Source: Wolfiporia cocos (Eukaryota; Basidiomycota; Agaricomycetes; Polyporales; Phaeolaceae). Taken from it: DNA of 64,000 nucleotides. The notes under the pieces are model-generated. The model did not search any database. It was given only the letters and a program-made list of their open reading frames with translations, and was not told the DNA's origin. The translations under genes and the position numbers were made by a program. The DNA lies in the NCBI GenBank assembly GCA_029448655.1, contig JACCLO010000005.1, positions 806,001-870,000 of the forward strand, in the 5' to 3' direction. Numbering within the stretch: position 1 is the first letter of the stretch; each line of letters opens with the position of its first letter. Shown here in pieces: positions 53,443 to 64,000 of this stretch.

Positions 53443-56400
53443 TCACATCTTACACTTTGCTTTGTGCACAGGCCAGTGCCTCTTCTGACACGCCTCAGAG
53501 CAGTAGCGAACTTTCTTGCATCCGCTGCATGTCATTATCTTCGGCTTTCCCTTTCCTCGACACACATAGCATCGGTACAGCGAAGGATCCCGGCCGACAG
53601 CTTCCAGATATGACACGGCGAACAGTGGAGAAGGTGCGATCCTGGTGACGTACGGGGCGAGTGGGCGCCACAAACTCTCCCTTGTCATGCCCTCCACATT
53701 TTTGCCCATTCCGCAGCTGCACAGCGGGTTCTCGTGCATATCCGTGGACAGCGGAACCTTACCCTTGGCCTTGTATTCACAGTTAGGCCCGTGGACCCAC
53801 GTAAGACGGCAGCGCTCAACCAGGGCAGGTAACAGTTGCTTCCAAGCGGTGGCCTCCTCGTGAAACATCGTGACTTGAACAATATCTCCTGCTCGCACAA
53901 GTTCCGAGAATTGTGCTCCAATCTTGTCCATAAGGTCTGGGGTCAGAGGCAGGACGTAGCCGCTGCAAACAATAGTATGGAATTGGAGGTCGAAGCGCAG
54001 ATCAGCAATGAAGATGATAGTGTCGCAATCAGTCGTGGCCTGATCGCGGAGGGCAAGGACTCGTCTAGGAGGGCCCATCTGAATGCCTGATGACCGAGCG
54101 AAGATAGTGTGCAGGGAGTCTTTGATGTGCATCAATGTATCGTCCTTCTTGTGCTTGCGTATTGAACGCTCGCGCTTGGACATCGTGGAGCTGATATGAG
54201 GGTTGAGCCATTTATCTATCTCCTTAGCCGTCATGTCCAGAATGGGCATCCTGTCAAGGTTGACACGATGGATACTGAACAGATTAAAGGTCTCATCCGT
54301 TTGGATCATTGGAAAGGGGTTGAGTTTCATTCCGTCATCCTTGAAAGGTCCGTATGCGGGGACGACCACCTATGACATATGTTTGTCATCACACAGCACA
54401 TCAAGTCCATGGCAGGTTCTTACCTCAATATAAAGGGACTTCCTTGCAAGGCGCAATCTGGACTGACTACCAATCACAGGGAAGGGAAATAATACATCTT
54501 GCGAATGGGAGTTGAAAGTGAGCCTCATTACGCACGGTGATACCTGTGAAATTGATGGGTTCTCTCTAGCAGTGAATGCTCGCTTGATTTCGTCATTCTC
54601 GATGGATATCCTTGATGTGAACAAGGACACCATCTCGCACTGCTCATCCAGCTCGACATTAACTGGACTTGCAGTTCCTATCGCATGGGTGCCATTCACG
54701 TCTGAGTGTACTCCTCTGGGGACCGGCTCGACATAGCTCGTGTTAGATGGCGAGGGCTGCTCGGGAAGAACATGAACGATGGATTCGTCCATCAGCTTTG
54801 CCTCGAAGATGATGAGATCCAATCCAAATTCTGGAGCTAGAAGCGCCGCACCAGGCGTGCTGTAAAGCACGAGACATACTCTCAGGTCCTCAGGTGGTTC
54901 TCGTTCCGTGATGTTTATAGTGGCCGCCGTAAACGATACCACAAGGGATGACGTCCCATTCAACCCCTCAGGATCTTCCTCAAAAGCAACCCGCGGATCA
55001 GACTTCGTGCCCCTCGACGTGATGCGACCGAAAGCTGCATTAACGGAAGAGAATTTGCTGTGCATCTGTTTTCCTTTGATAACACATTGTAACAATGGGG
55101 TACCGCCTAATTTCTCCGCCGACCTTTGAAGGATAGATAGTTTCTCGCGCGGGACCACCAGTATAATGCGGACGAGGATGGGGACCACCTTCCAGCTGGA
55201 TAGACGTCCAATCTTTGCCTCTGTCTTTAGAAAAGGCATGGTGCAGATTCCGTGGTAGTATAGCTGCGAAAAGAGGTCTTGTCGATTACCAGACTCCAAG
55301 CTCCGCGAACGGTCTTCGTTACAGAGACTGACAAACCGACTCATGACCACGAGCCATTGATCATGAGAAAGCTGGAGGCGGTCTAGGACAAGTTTGAGAA
55401 GCAAGACAAAGCTTTCGCGGATATAATGAAAAAGGTTGGACACGGCGAAAGCTCGTAGAAAAATGCTCTGGTCGACAGTCCCGACAGGTATGGCATCCTG
55501 CTCATCGAAAAGTTGATGATACATGTCGTAGAGGAATGTACCGAGCTGGCTAAGCTCAAATACGGGGGGCCGCAAAGAGAGCCGTGCTTGGGATGCAGTA
55601 GCATCCCCGCAGCTGGGTGGCTTCCATGTCGTGACTTGGTGGAATTGTAAGGACTTCGGCTGCGATGAGGACATCTTTTGGATGACAGTATGGAGAACCA
55701 ATTCATGTGTGTTGGACCGGGAGCTGAAGCCAGACAGATAGTCGACTGGGCACAAGCCAGTCAGTAGGCTCATGACAGTGATGTCTGCATATAGTTTCTC
55801 CTTAAACTCCTTCGTAGCATCCTCTCCCTTGACCAGCAATGATTCTGTGTATAGAACACGAGAAGGTGCAGATAGTGAAAGCAGTGGTGCAGAGGCGAGT
55901 AGAACATTAAGCAAGCCGATATGATCATCCAGATTGGACGCGTCAACCACGTTAAATCGAACGGGGGCACCTCCGGACTGATATTCCCTGCTGTCCAGGC
56001 GAATGGACTGTGTCGTCCACTGAGTGACCGGAATGCCCGATTCGAGAGTGCTTGCTGTGGCGTAGTGGGAAAAGGCTTTGCATAGTGCGGTAGCTTCCGC
56101 TACAATGAAGCGAATGACGGGAATCGCAGCAGCGGGGGAGGTTACCGAGGTTTGGAAAATACCACACAAGTCTCGGAACTGTTCTCTGGCAGCAGTGACA
56201 ACGTTCTCAACGGAGACAGTTCCGTGAGCATTGCCGAAAACAGGGGCGAGGTGGAAGGGAATGAGGGGATCAGTTCCGTAGTGAACTGAACATCCTTCAC
56301 CGTGCAGAGAGTAAGCAAATGTGGGATTCAGCAGCTTTGCGGCAGCGATTTCCTCGGGATCGGTAAACGTGACGCCCGTCTTTTGGTACTGGTTGAATTG

Positions 56401-57119
56401 AATCGAGTTGACCTTGATAGCTTTCTGCATCGTGGGTCCCGCCGATCGTGCTGCAGAAAAATTTATGTTGAGAGGCGTGGAGTTGGCTTGCTTAGCAAAG
56501 GCATCACGAATCGCTTTAGCCCTTACAGGCGGCAAATTCTGCATGTCCCCATACAGCGACCAAAGACGCCGAAGCTCGGAGAGCGTGTACTCGGTGCCCA
56601 TTCTGATAAAAGAGCCGTATGGGGATTCACTCCAGTGTTGGAGGTTGTCTGAAATGGCTACTAGCTTCTTGCAATGTCCCACCAGTGTTTCATGCGAGTT
56701 TCGATCCAGGTACATGTGGAAGAATATGTTCCACATAGCGTCGGAGGAGCACTTGTCAACAATCATCGTGAGGAGCAGTACATTGCGAGCTTCGTATAGT
56801 CAGTCAAGATTACACTGAGGACGCTACAATCTACGCACCTAACACTCCGGGATCAAAATCGCAGCAGGTAAAGTCAAGTGCACGGCGTCCTATTGGGGTA
56901 GCAAGTGAGAAGTAGATGAAGCTAATGATAGATCCTTAAGAACATACGAGTATCAGGCTCGCAGAATATTGTATAGAGTACATTTCGGGGGTCGCCACAC
57001 CCGAGGAGCAGGATATTAGCCGGCTCTTCAGGAGCGATATCCCTGGTCATGCACACTGCAGAGGTATTGCCGATAGGATAGAAGAAATGTTTGCCGGGGA
57101 ATACGAGAGGATGCGCCAT
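53443..57119 (-). CDS. DUF4470 and MYND zinc-finger protein
   Basis: Exons 57119-56948, 56889-56839, 56789-54424 and 54369-53443 (introns 58, 49 and 54 bp) give 1171 residues with no frame break. The N-terminal FFYPIGNTSAVCMTRDIAPEEPANILLLGCGDP (seen in two parts around residues 12-45) and FTCCDFDPGVLARNVLLLTMI are the DUF4470 domain of fungal and animal MYND proteins. The long middle has FNVVDASNLDDHIGLLNVLLA. The C-terminal MYND finger (about 1128-1168) reads CYVC...CSGC...YCSEACQKRHW...HKAKC with all eight ligands. MYND fingers bind proline-rich partners; the biochemical role of this family is unknown. Large families of such genes exist in agaricomycetes. The exon 1 start was chosen because DUF4470 begins there. 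Confidence 0.9.
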
Positions 57120-57892
57120 CGCTTGTAGTGGTCGAGGTCAGCAATGAAAACACGGACCTACACTGCCTGTCCCTTCATTCGAGGATTGAAGCGCGGCAAG
57201 ACCCGATACCACTGGGAAGGTTTGATGCCATGCACGAGGCTGAAACTTCCCTGACATGAGCGCTATCAGCACGCAAAGACGCCTCATGACTCTGGCATGA
57301 GAAATAAGAGGTAATGCCAATCCTTTCCGTGATACCTGCACGAAGCTGCGTTACGGGAGATAAGGTGAAATTGCAAATGCATGAAGCAGTAATGGTGCAA
57401 CGTTCCAGGATTGCTCTTGTATTGCAACGAAGTGACTCAGCCACAGTTATATAGCGCTACAGATCACAAGGACTCAGGGAAAAGACGGCAGCGGATGAGC
57501 GAACAAAGAGAAAGGGGTGACCGGTGATTGCATGATGGTTGACATTGAAACCAACTGGCAGTCGCCATGCACCGTACTAATAGTAAATGGCTAAGTGATT
57601 TGGTCACGTGGGAATATGTTGATAGCTAACAACTTGACGAATTCACTGCGGTAGACTTTGGTAGTCTACGGCTAATTTATGTCCGTTATATGATTTCCAC
57701 CAGTATAAGTTTGAAACTCCTCCAAGGCATTCGCGTTTGGGATCCTGCACCATACCTCATCAGCATTAGTACAGCGAACCCCGGCTAGATTGTTCATTGT
57801 GCTGCGTCATGCCTCAATCTTCAAGCTTCAAGCTTCAAGCTTCAAGCCCGAGCGAGCTGCAATCTCAATTTGCCAATAGTGACTGAACGTGC
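57120..57892. other. Intergenic between the MYND gene and MLH3
   Basis: Both neighbours are on the minus strand, so this holds the promoter of the MYND gene and the end of MLH3. Near the MLH3 side an octamer-type tandem repeat (CTTCAAG, four copies, about 57818-57847) is visible. The minus-strand frame 57444-57175 has no motif. Confidence 0.4.
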
Positions 57893-60800
57893 TTATTCAG
57901 AACAGAATGACAGCCAGTCAACCACGTTGGACCGTCGGGGACCCGAGCAGGCTGAGTCAGCGGCGTCTGCACCTAAATCCGCGATTGGTACGAGCGATGG
58001 CCTATGTAAACTCAATAAGACACTATCAAATTGGCTGAGCAATGAGCTGGCAGCCACTCACCGCCCATGTGCACACTGAAACGGAAGTGCCGTCTTTGCC
58101 AGCTGCTTGACCAGTCGCTGGCACTGCTCGATCGTTAGCGAGTCGTTGAACATGATCGCGCCTGCATGAGATCGTTTTAGGTCAGATGTATATCCAGTGT
58201 AAAAGCGCTTCTCACCTCGACAGGCCTTGGAGTTCACCAGGCCCAAGAGTTCACGCGGACACCAACGCATCGCTGATTGCCATACAAAAGCATCGTTTGG
58301 GTCTATACTGATGCGCTCTATCCCAGGGGGGATCCCTTCGGTTTGTAACTTTGCAAGATACCCTTTGACTAGGTCTCTGAGCTCATCACCTGACCGCAAC
58401 TAGAGGAAGTCAAGACTCGCTACGCCTAGCGCTGTCCTCGATGAAGCGTTACCTTGTCACCAACAATCTCCGGTATACTCTTTACAAACACTTGCACATA
58501 GCCTGTGCCCTCCGCAGCCTCTCGATTATTGTAGCCATCCTGCGCATCCATGATACGGAGCCTTGCTTCTTCTAAGCTTCCGAACGCTATGCCCCACCGC
58601 TCGAATGCTTCCCGTACTTCCTCTTGAGCCAATTGCATAACCTCGGAAACCGTTAGTAGCACCGGTATTGGCGGGTCGAGTTCCCTGATGAATGTTTCAG
58701 AGGTATCAGGTTCGTCAACGGCGCGCGGTGCATCTGAAGAGGGGCGACGCTGCAAGAAACTAGCGTATAGGTCTTCTAGGAAACGCTCTACGCGTATCCG
58801 CTCGTCGGCCGCATGCTGGTCGATGAGCACAAGTGCTTTGCTTTTCCCGTTACTGTCGCGCCTTGGACAATCTTCCTCTGTATCGATGACGCAGGCAACG
58901 AACTTGCGGTCTACTTGGCCTAACACCGTCGCATTTTTGAGGTTCTCTCTAGCGAATCTTCCTGGACGGGTGTCCAAGGAGGTGGCGTTTTTCCCGCTCC
59001 GATCACTTCCTTTGTTCCAGTTGTCGGCCGTAGAATGTGAGTATGAACATGATTGATGACATTCGTGCCGCCCAGAACTTGTAAAATCGGCTGCAAGTGT
59101 CAACGACCGTATGCGCTGCTCTGCGATAGCGTACGTTGCGTTCGTCTAACAGACAAGTCGTCAGCGCAAACATGAGATAATGATTTGAGGAAAGCTAACG
59201 GACATCCAACGCATCGCGGATCCAGTCTGGCATGTCTTTGGCGGATTCCCCCATCATTTTTCCCTCCTGACGAGAGCTAGGCGCGAGTGTGCGTCTGCGT
59301 TGTGGCCATGAAGCGCTGCTATCTCTCTGCTCAAGCGGCGATTGTTCATGCACAGGATATGAGTTCCCGGTTCGTCTATCTACCATAAATGCCTCTCCAG
59401 TGGCGGGATCTGTCCAGACCAGATGGGCGCTATCATCTTGTGATATTTGTTGCTCCTGTCAGTGGGGCGATGTTCAACATAGGCTCAGAAACGAATGAAA
59501 ACCACAAACAGGATGGATGATAAGGCACCCTGGCATCGATTGTGGGATTCCAGACGGCTTCTGTCCTCTCAACGGCCCGGCAGTGTCATTTCTGGATTGT
59601 TCGATCCGTCTCCTTTTTCGGGGTGGGGTTGTAAGTGCGTCCGATGCGTCACTTTGACTCGTTCTCTGTCGCGGAATCTTGGGTGCAGAGAAGCCGTGTC
59701 GCACGAGGAATGCTTCAATCACAGACCCTAGGAATGATACGGCTGCTTCGTTATTCTGGTATTGCATTGGAAGTCAGAAATGGTAGACTAATGCGGAAAC
59801 GGCATGCTTGCGGACCTGCAATTGCACGGCAGTTTTAGCCGGTTCCATGCAATTATCGACATGGCGTGGTGGAATAGTCATGTTGAGCACGTAGACCGGT
59901 CTCTTTTCCGCCTTGCGTGGTGATCTCCGAGCGTCTGTGTGGCGTATGGTGAGAATGGCGGAATAAGCATGGCGTATGAGAAAATACACACTCGATCGCA
60001 GCTGACTCGTCTCGCCAACTTCATCAAATGCCTACAGACAATTGAACAACTGTTTAGCGTTTTGAAGTAACATAAATTGGTAAGTAATAGTACATGTTTC
60101 GCGAAGGTACTAGCCGCAAACTTGGCGTCAATGGTCCGGTGTAAATCGCATGGTGCAATCAGATGTCGGTTGATGTCTGTCACAATGTCACGATGGGTCC
60201 ATGATAAATGAGGCGTCACGCACACAAAAATTGGTGCGCCTAGATGCCGTACGAGATTTGACAAGTCCGCGTAATCATCCATTTAGGAAGGCTCACCTTA
60301 GATTGTGCGCCATCTAAACTAATGAAGCCTTCTAGCCTGAGCTCACCGGATGTCTCGCTGACATCATCTACATGCTACAACAGTCAACTTACTTGCTCCG
60401 TGTACCGGTCGACATTTTCATTCCGACTCACCTCAGTCAATGCCCGACCGTATAAGTGACGGAAGGTCGCGAGTGCTGATGCGGTCTTGACACTGATCAA
60501 TAGAAATGCCATACGTCACCAACAAGCATTACCTTAGGCACTGTCAAGACCCGGCCCTTCCCAAGTCCACTTTCTTTCGATTTATTGGTGTCTTCTAGCG
60601 AGAAACAGACGTGAGCAAACATCAAAGCAAACGTCTCGATATCTTTCTTGATGAGCTCGATTGTCTTGGAAGAAGAAGGATGCGAGAGGCGGCGTATTGG
60701 CAGCTGTTCAGCACGTCAAGTGAGTTCATAAGCACCAAAACATTGCCGAACCACTCGCGTTATAGAATGCATCGCGGACAGAGACGACAGTCCCGGGGGA

Positions 60801-61429
60801 CTCTCTGCGCCAGCGAATGGACGGTCCGTTATACAGTGTCTCGCCACCCTTCAAAAGCCATCAATCTCATCTGTTGCCTGCGGAAACAAGCCCGTACTTT
60901 CAGAATCACGGACCAGCTCTCGTATGAACGTGCTGTCCTTGACGAGATTTCAAGACAGGACAGATCCGCCGCTGAGGCCAGAGCTGAGCGCGAGATAATG
61001 AGCATACATTCTGGGTAATAAGATAGCCACCCACACCTTCTCCGCGGAACCCGAAAGTGGATGCCTCATCAAGGGAGGCCGATGTGTACGCCTTTGATGT
61101 GCCTTCCGGACAAACTCAGCTCCCGGATCAACCAAAAACGGCGCCACCAGTCACACACCATATCTCCCCACCTCCGGCTGGCCCGCGAGTACGTCAAACC
61201 CGTCCCTAGAGATCCCCATACCGTCATCGCGTACCCAGCACGACCACTCCTCGCAATCGACGCCGACGTCAACGTGCAGCGCACCCGCGTCCAGCGAGTT
61301 CTGCACAAGCTCGGAGATGAGCTGCGGAAGCGAAGTCAGAATCTGAGTCGAGCGTAGTTTGGACTGCGTTGCCGGAGGCAAATGCTCAATTGCACTGCGC
61401 GAAGACGGTGGCACTGCGGTGGCGGCCAT
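57893..61429 (-). CDS. MLH3: DNA mismatch repair/crossover endonuclease MLH3
   Basis: MutL-family gene of 16 exons: 61429-61159, 61102-61037, 60983-60898, 60848-60759, 60703-60533, 60485-60432, 60374-60297, 60239-60224, 60176-60094, 60031-59816, 59755-59510, 59455-59204, 59145-58453, 58399-58216, 58161-58062, 58001-57893. They sum to 2715 nt (904 residues), an exact multiple of three. The GHKL ATPase has ELVQNSLDAGA (Glu40, Asn44), DDGMGIS and FGFRGEAL. The metal-site motif DQHAADERIRVE (DQHAX2EX4E) is near 652, then ACRGAIMF and the terminal CAHGRP. These C-terminal motifs identify an endonuclease-competent MLH3, the partner of MLH1 in meiotic crossover resolution. Intron 4 starts with GC (60758). 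Exon 8 is only 16 nt. Confidence 0.93.
60224..60239 (-). other. MLH3: 16-nt micro-exon of MLH3
   Basis: GCGCACCAATTTTTGT lies between acceptor CATCTAG and donor GTGCGTG. It contributes A-H-Q-F-L and the first base of Tyr, rebuilding the conserved SKAHQFLYINRHL segment. Skipping it would shift the frame. Confidence 0.85.
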
Positions 61430-62005
61430 CGCAGATAGACATCACCCGCATATACAGTAAATTTTAAGCAACTGGAGTCTGCACAGCCAAGTCCCGGTAT
61501 TATATGATTGGTATGATGGATGTAAGTCCCAGAGGTGCACATAGCGCGTGACGTAGCATTCGATTGATGTAACCCAGCTGCTCCAGAAGCGGTGCTAACC
61601 CTAACTAACCCTAGGCCTGGGATCCTCGATTCAAGCTCCGCGGCGATCGGTAAGCTAAATCTCGATTCGCATCTCCCTAACACGGTCGCTCCGGAGACTG
61701 GCACACCGACAATGGACCAGAGGGTGACATCCTGACAACTTCGACATACATAGTAGCGATACAGAGGAAGAATCTACCTTCCGATTCCGAGTGCGCAGCA
61801 ATGCATACAGAATGGAAACGAGAGAAGCGGTGGCTAAAGTACACAGGATCTAGTAAGAGTATTGACCAGCAGGGTGTTCGGCGTAGCGAACCCGTGCGAC
61901 CCACAGCCCCATAACCTTAGTGAAAGGCCGCGCCACGGGCGCAGCAGGAAGCCTGGATATCACGCAGCCGACAACTGAACGTTAAACCTGCGATCAAGGG
62001 ATCCA
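61430..62005. other. Intergenic, promoter side of MLH3
   Basis: Lies between the MLH3 start and the end of the CAP gene. It contains a short CTAACCCTAACTAACCCTAG stretch (61595-61614), telomere-like but only two to three units. No other feature was found. Confidence 0.4.
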
Positions 62006-63835
62006 TCAGAACGCAGCACAATGAATGCAAGGGGAAAGAACTGACTGTGCCTGGCCGACAACATTACCCACCGGGTTGTACACACACACGTGGTACGTCG
62101 CCGGCAGGTCGAAGATGCTGTCGCACAATGCCGACGCACAGCCCAGCTGCGTCGAGTCCTTCCAGACCACCTGTGTAAAGTGCGAGTACGTCGGGTTCTC
62201 CGGGGAATAAGACGCTGCGGATCACAGCATCAGGGTTGAGGAGTTGCGCGTAGTGCATATCCACGCGCTACTTACATTCATCACTCATGAACAGCTCCAC
62301 GGCGGCTATCGCGGAGAACGTGCCCGTGCCCGCCGCGAGATTTGTGCCCACGGCCCCGAGAGCGCCGTCGGGGTTCGCAAACTGGCAGCTGCTGGCATAT
62401 TGTTGCGCAAGGTTCACGAGATCCGATGACCACTGCAGTGCAGACGCGTTGTGCTGTGCGCGGTAGTAGTTGTGTGTATCCAGATACTCCTGGGCATCAG
62501 AAGTACCGCCTGGGGTCGCCGAGGAACTGGGGACAGAGGACACCGAGGATGACGTCGTGGCTCTGGACGCGGATGACAACTGCGTGGGTTGGGTGGCAGT
62601 AGAAGATGTCAGGTCGGCAGTGGGGGATCTCGACGTAGGGGACGCGAAAGTGATCGCAGACGATGACGCAATAGAGCTCATGCCCTTAGACAGCGTGGAG
62701 GAAAGGGTCGAGGCAGTGCTTGATGTCGATACAACCAAGGAAGATATCGGAGCAGCAGACGATGAAGATACAGGGGTGATAGATGAGGACGCGGTCTCGG
62801 TGATTGATGGGCTAATCGATGAGCTAGTAACCTCAACCGACGAAGATACTCCGGAAGTAATTGATGCTGATACAGAGATGTTGAATTGCGTGGATGTAGA
62901 GGTAAAAGTAAGCTGAGTGTTTGACACTGCAGAAGACGTCACAGACGCTGAGGAAGAAGATGTAAAATCACTGGAAGAAGAAACGGAGCCGAGAGAAACT
63001 GAAGAGACTATCGACGAAGTAGCTGACGATGTCGCCGACGCTGCAATAGACGGCTCAGATGAAACAGATGAAGCGACAGACGAGACGGGCGTCGTAGCAG
63101 TTGGAATTGTCGAAGAAGCGTCTGTACCGGACGAAGGCTCCATTGAGGAAGATACTTGAGACTGGAACGCCGAAGTCACTATGCTTGAGGACGAAGGCTG
63201 CACTGAAGACAAGGGAGAGCTGTGCGATATCGACGGGGCACTTGAGGAGCTGACAGTATTCGTCGAAGCAGCTAGCGCCGAGCTAAAGGTGGACAGCAAT
63301 CCAGAGGAGACGAGTGCCGACGTTAAGGACGACGAATCCACTGTTCCAATATGAGGTGTGTATGTCAACGAGTCCGATGGGTCGGGAGCAAAGGAAGGCT
63401 TAAAGGATGAGATCTGCGTCGGAATCGTGAAACTAGGACCTGCAACTGCCAAAGTAAGTAAGCGCCAAAGAGACTACAACTAAAGTCTCACCTCCAAACG
63501 ATTTGGTACGCGATGGCTGAAAGTTTGGGATGGAGAACCCTTTCGACGACGCAGGCACATACGAGAGTGTGCTTGATGGGTCGATATCATCTCCACCAAC
63601 ATGGCTGTTGGAGTCGAAGGATGCTTCAGAGGATCCAGGTGCATCTGGTGCCCCCAATGCGTCGAACGTGTCAGACTTTGTGGCGTCCTGCGTCAAATCC
63701 ACGGAATCGGCTGCAGCATATCAAGATCAGAGCAAAGGAAGCTGAGAAACTGTGCATACGCTTGAACACCGCAGGAGCTGCAGCCGACAGTGCAACGAGC
63801 GACAAAAGAAACCAGAGAGCAATCTTAGAGAACAT
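62006..63835 (-). CDS. Secreted CAP/PR-1-like protein with Ser/Thr-rich stalk
   Basis: Exons 63835-63760, 63710-63492, 63445-62276 and 62214-62006 (introns 49, 46 and 61 bp) give 557 residues. A clear signal peptide (MFSKIALWFLLSLVALSAAAP) starts it. A Ser/Thr-dominated region of about 300 residues (about 110-410) must be heavily O-mannosylated. The C-terminal CAP domain (about 412-545) has YLDTHNYYRAQHN, LQWSSDL, GTNLAAG, HFTQVVWKDSTQLGC and YHVCVYNPVGNVVG, covering the family signatures. Fungal Pry-type CAP proteins bind sterols and fatty acids outside the cell. The stalk could project the domain from the cell wall. Downstream of GNVVG the frame runs about 14 more residues to the TGA at 62008-62006. 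Confidence 0.92.
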
Positions 63836-64000
63836 TGTTACACGCAATAAGCAATGACAGAGGGAGCGTTTGTGGCCTCAGCGAAGAGGCTGGAGTATTA
63901 CTATCAGACTAGAAAGAAAGACACGCCCGAGGGCAACAAGGACAGTGGGCCGCAGGCCGACTGGTGGTAAGTGGTAAATAGAGAGATGCACGAGGCGGTG
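63836..64000. other. Promoter region of the CAP gene
   Basis: 165 bases upstream of the minus-strand ATG at 63835, up to the window edge. Nothing diagnostic is visible. Confidence 0.4.

Noticed and set aside
61595..61614. Telomere-like CTAACCCTAACTAACCCTAG stretch
   Set aside because: Only two to three imperfect units inside an intergenic region with genes on both sides; too short to call an interstitial telomere.
1..64000. CRISPR array, bacterial operon or phage region
   Set aside because: The introns, LTR retrotransposons and MYND/MLH3 genes are eukaryotic; the tandem repeats have no spacer architecture.

Overview
The window is nuclear DNA of a filamentous basidiomycete, most likely an agaricomycete. 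The host genes carry many short GT-AG introns (about 46-66 bp, a few longer), and two encode protein architectures typical of mushroom-forming fungi (DUF4470 plus MYND; a Ser/Thr-rich secreted CAP protein). About two thirds of the window (roughly 0.9-43.7 kb) is nested transposable elements and repeats. The right third (43.7-64 kb) is host genic DNA.

Left part (1-7.2 kb): the 5' end of a host gene runs off the left edge. It is followed by fold-back and GC-rich MITE-like repeats and by solo LTRs. One locus is a three-level nest, each level with its own intact target-site duplication (TSD): a solo LTR, with a hAT-type non-autonomous DNA element inside it, with another solo LTR inside that.

Retrotransposon core (7.2-29.7 kb): two full-length Ty3/gypsy chromovirus copies of one family, both on the minus strand. 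Copy 1a (7752-17755) looks intact and very young: I found one LTR mismatch by eye. Copy 1b (18964-29647) is older, carries CGA-to-TGA nonsense changes and has a solo LTR inserted in gag. Both have an extra open reading frame upstream of gag, a gag, and a pol ordered protease, RT, RNase H, integrase, chromodomain, dUTPase.

Middle part (29.7-43.7 kb): solo and truncated LTRs, a 44-bp minisatellite, and a 1-kb array of 9-bp units that switches strand and so forms a giant inverted repeat. A second Ty3/gypsy family follows (element 2, 34833-43300, plus strand). Its dUTPase lies between protease and RT, and it has a 3' zinc-knuckle ORF overlapping the pol frame. In all three internal-region copies an 11-nt block just after the 5' LTR is perfectly complementary to the predicted transcript start, the signature of Tf1/sushi-type self-priming.

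Host part (43.7-64 kb): a broken STE20/PAK-like kinase gene; a nicotinamidase (46873-47636, +) convergent with a DAO-family FAD oxidoreductase (47906-49668, -); a four-exon SBDS-N/Rtc3-like gene (49912-50530, -); a DUF4470/MYND protein (53443-57119, -); MLH3 with 16 exons including a 16-nt micro-exon and a GC-AG intron (57893-61429, -); and a secreted CAP-domain protein (62006-63835, -). Exon models were built by hand from splice signals, reading frame and protein-family landmarks.
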